From positions 1-8,329 of the forward strand of contig JACUTX010000106.1 in the NCBI GenBank assembly GCA_014859615.1: a DNA stretch of 8,329 bases, given 5' to 3'. Made by a program: the position numbers and the translations under genes. A model generated the notes under the pieces. The model was not told the DNA's origin and did no database searches. It saw only the letters and a list, made by a program, of their open reading frames with translations. Source of the DNA: Desulfuromonadales bacterium. Its GTDB lineage: Bacteria > Desulfobacterota > Desulfuromonadia > Desulfuromonadales > UBA2294. Shown here piece by piece: positions 6,791 to 8,329 of this stretch (the first letter of the stretch is position 1; every line of letters begins with the position of its first letter).

Positions 6791-6809
6791 CATTGTAGCG
6801 CAAACAATG
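6791..6809. promoter_or_regulatory. CATTGT-N7-ACAATG palindrome upstream of sfsA
   Basis: Perfect 6-bp arms flank a 7-base spacer, ending 44 bp before the sfsA start. The outer CATTG/CAATG pentamers are the same as in the hyd promoter palindrome, but two bases further apart. It may be an operator for sfsA-tmcAL; the short arms could also be chance. I found no convincing -35/-10 pair for sfsA in 6749-6853. Confidence 0.3.
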
Positions 6810-6853
6810 CTGTTTTTGCAGTGCCGATTTAATCTTTTTGAAAGGCTTTTATC

Positions 6854-7549
6854 ATGAATCTCCCGTCGCCAATGCGGGGCGGAATATTATTGCGCCGCTA
6901 TAAACGTTTCCTTGCCGATATTTTACTCGACGATGGAAAAAAGATTACCGCGCATACCCCGAATACCGGGAGCATGATGCAGTGTGCTGTTGCGGGGTAT
7001 CGGGTGCTGGTCTCTGTTGCGGATAACCAGACGCGTAAATATCCCCATACTCTTGAGCTGATCGAAGTGAACCGCTCCTGGGTCGATACCAACACCTTGC
7101 GGGCCAATCGGGTGGTTGAGGAAGGACTCCGTCAGGGCAGGATCTCCAACCTGCAGGGGTACAACGTGCAGCCCGAATATCGTTTCGGCGCGAGTCGCAT
7201 CGATTTTTTCCTGCAGAAGGGGGCGTCCAAGGTGCTGATTGAAGTGAAAAATGTCACTCTCTGCTGCAGTGAGACGACCGCCTGTTTCCCGGATGCGGTG
7301 ACGGTGCGGGGGCAAAAACATCTGCGTGAACTGATGACGGCGGCCGCGCAAGGGTATCGCTCTATAATTTTGTTTCTGGTGCAGCGGGGTGAAGCGCTGG
7401 CGTTCGCCCCGGCGGATCAGATCGATCCCGAATATGGCCGTCTGCTGCGCGAGGCTGTCGCTTGCGGCGTCGAACCGCTGGCGCTGCAGACAGTGGTGAC
7501 GCCGGAGAGTGTGACCCTTGGCCGCGAACTCCCGGTGGTGCTGCCATGA
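6854..7549 (+). CDS. sfsA: SfsA family nuclease (sugar fermentation stimulation protein homologue)
   Basis: A 231-residue protein of the SfsA family, named from an E. coli gene that affects maltose metabolism when overexpressed and described as a DNA-binding protein or nuclease. The N-terminal part is an OB-fold-like region with the family PNTGSM motif at 36-41. The C-terminal part is a PD-(D/E)xK nuclease-like domain: SRIDF with D117, then IEVKNVTL with E130 and K132. The FPDAVTVRGQKHLREL block at 145-160 is strongly diagnostic. The length is normal for the family (about 230-240). The start is supported by GAAAGG about nine bases before the ATG; the next in-frame ATG at 6872 has no ribosome-binding site. 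The stop overlaps the tmcAL start as ATGA, so the two genes are almost certainly co-translated. The family is certain; the physiological role is poorly defined. Confidence 0.95.
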   Translation: MNLPSPMRGGILLRRYKRFLADILLDDGKKITAHTPNTGSMMQCAVAGYRVLVSVADNQTRKYPHTLELIEVNRSWVDTNTLRANRVVEEGLRQGRISNLQGYNVQPEYRFGASRIDFFLQKGASKVLIEVKNVTLCCSETTACFPDAVTVRGQKHLRELMTAAAQGYRSIILFLVQRGEALAFAPADQIDPEYGRLLREAVACGVEPLALQTVVTPESVTLGRELPVVLP

Positions 7550-8329
7550 GGTCGGTCGGGCTGATTACGGAATATAATCCGTTTCACAACGGCCATCTCT
7601 ACCATCTGCAGCAGAGTCGACTGCAGGGTGAGGCCGACATCGCTGTCGCGGTGATGAGCGGACATTTTCTGCAGCGAGGGGAACCGGCGCTGCTCGACAA
7701 ATGGCTTCGGGCGCGGATGGCTCTTGCCGCCGGTGTCGATCTTTTGGTTGAACTGCCGCTCCCCTGGGCCTGCAACAGTGCCCCCGTGTTTGCTGACGGT
7801 GCCGTTTTCTCCCTGCAACAGTTGCAGGTCGATGCCTTTTGTTTCGGGAGTGAGTCGGGGTCTCTGCCTGATCTGCAGCGGGGGGCGGATTGGCTCCGTG
7901 CGCATTCCGTTCTGATTGACACCGAAAGCCGGAAGCTGCTGCGCCAGGGAAAAACCTGGCCGCAAGCCCGATCGATTGTGGCGGAACAGTTGGCTGCGGA
8001 TCCGTCTATCCTGGAAGCATTGCGGCATCCGAACAATATCCTCGGGCTGGAGTATCTGCGTGCTTTGTGCGAGCGTGAAAGTTCGATGACCCCTTTGACC
8101 ATCAAACGGATCGGCGCCGGTTATCACGAGGAGTCGGTTGTCAACGACCTCGCCAGTGCAACCGGTATCCGTCTGCGTGTTGCCAAAGGGGAGGCGGTCG
8201 ACGTTTTTATCCCTGACGCTGTGTCAACAATTTTGACTGAAGCATTAGACGCCGGGTTGACTGTCGATCCAAAACTTTTGTATCGTCTGCTGATTTATGC
8301 TCTGCAACAGGATGAGGCGGGGCTGGAGC
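7546..8329 (+). CDS. tmcAL: tRNA(Met) cytidine acetate ligase, 3' end outside the window
   Basis: The first 261 codons of a TmcAL (YlbM) enzyme, which activates acetate with ATP and acetylates the wobble cytidine C34 of elongator tRNA-Met to ac4C. Visible motifs are the nucleotidyltransferase signature YNPFHNGH at residues 10-17 (H14 and H17 of HxGH), the conserved block VMSGHFLQRGEPALLDKW near residues 37-54, VELPLPW near 68-74, RIGAGYH at 188-194, and the ASATGIR segment at 203-209 (usually ASATAIR). The family is about 390-420 residues, so roughly a third is missing past the window end; no stop or frameshift is seen up to there. The ATG lies within the sfsA stop (ATGA), and GGTGGTG a few bases upstream can serve as ribosome-binding site. 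A bacterium with this gene probably lacks the unrelated acetyl-CoA-dependent TmcA; that is inferred from known distribution. Confidence 0.95.
   Translation, partial: MRSVGLITEYNPFHNGHLYHLQQSRLQGEADIAVAVMSGHFLQRGEPALLDKWLRARMALAAGVDLLVELPLPWACNSAPVFADGAVFSLQQLQVDAFCFGSESGSLPDLQRGADWLRAHSVLIDTESRKLLRQGKTWPQARSIVAEQLAADPSILEALRHPNNILGLEYLRALCERESSMTPLTIKRIGAGYHEESVVNDLASATGIRLRVAKGEAVDVFIPDAVSTILTEALDAGLTVDPKLLYRLLIYALQQDEAGLE

Noticed and set aside
6608..6832. Possible small protein of 74 residues in the Nudix-sfsA intergenic region
   Set aside because: It starts inside the Nudix gene on the other strand and no ribosome-binding site was identified. It reads through the inverted repeat and gives a cysteine-rich product of no known type.

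Overview
The window looks like ordinary chromosome of a free-living anaerobic or facultatively anaerobic bacterium. The best guess is a Desulfuromonas/Geobacter-type member of the Desulfuromonadota. This rests on the mix of an archaeal-type bidirectional NiFe hydrogenase operon with a multidomain rhomboid protein, and on general protein flavour. It is an inference, because no rRNA or marker gene is present.

Layout: (1) 99-1970, plus strand: a rhomboid intramembrane protease with an unusual N-terminal domain, a zinc ribbon and a TPR-like tail. (2) 2008-5944, minus strand: four tightly packed genes encoding a complete four-subunit group 3b-type [NiFe] hydrogenase (sulfhydrogenase-like) in transcription order hydB-hydG-hydD-hydA, with overlaps of 8 and 4 bp and one 1-bp gap. 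This is the order known from Pyrococcus furiosus. (3) 6064-6645, minus strand: a Nudix hydrolase of the CoA-pyrophosphatase type. (4) 6646-6853: a 208-bp divergent intergenic region with striking inverted repeats. (5) 6854-8329, plus strand: sfsA and the first two thirds of tmcAL (tRNA-Met cytidine acetate ligase), coupled by an ATGA overlap; tmcAL runs off the window.

The hydrogenase genes form one functional unit. HydA carries the NiFe centre, HydD relays electrons through three Fe-S clusters, HydB adds two more 4Fe-4S clusters, and HydG holds FAD and the NAD(P)(H) site. The complex should be soluble and cytoplasmic and should exchange electrons between H2 and NAD(P)H. No maturation genes (hyp, endopeptidase) are in the window. 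A plausible sigma70-type promoter with a 17-bp palindrome across its -10/start region lies directly upstream, and it supports starting hydB at the internal ATG at 5944.

The least expected signal is a roughly 22-bp motif present three times. Two copies face each other in the Nudix-sfsA intergenic region, forming a potential 20-bp stem with 18 of 20 pairs. The third lies about 65 bp upstream of the rhomboid gene. This may be a shared operator or a small dispersed repeat. I did not find a CRISPR array, transposon, RNA gene or phage element.
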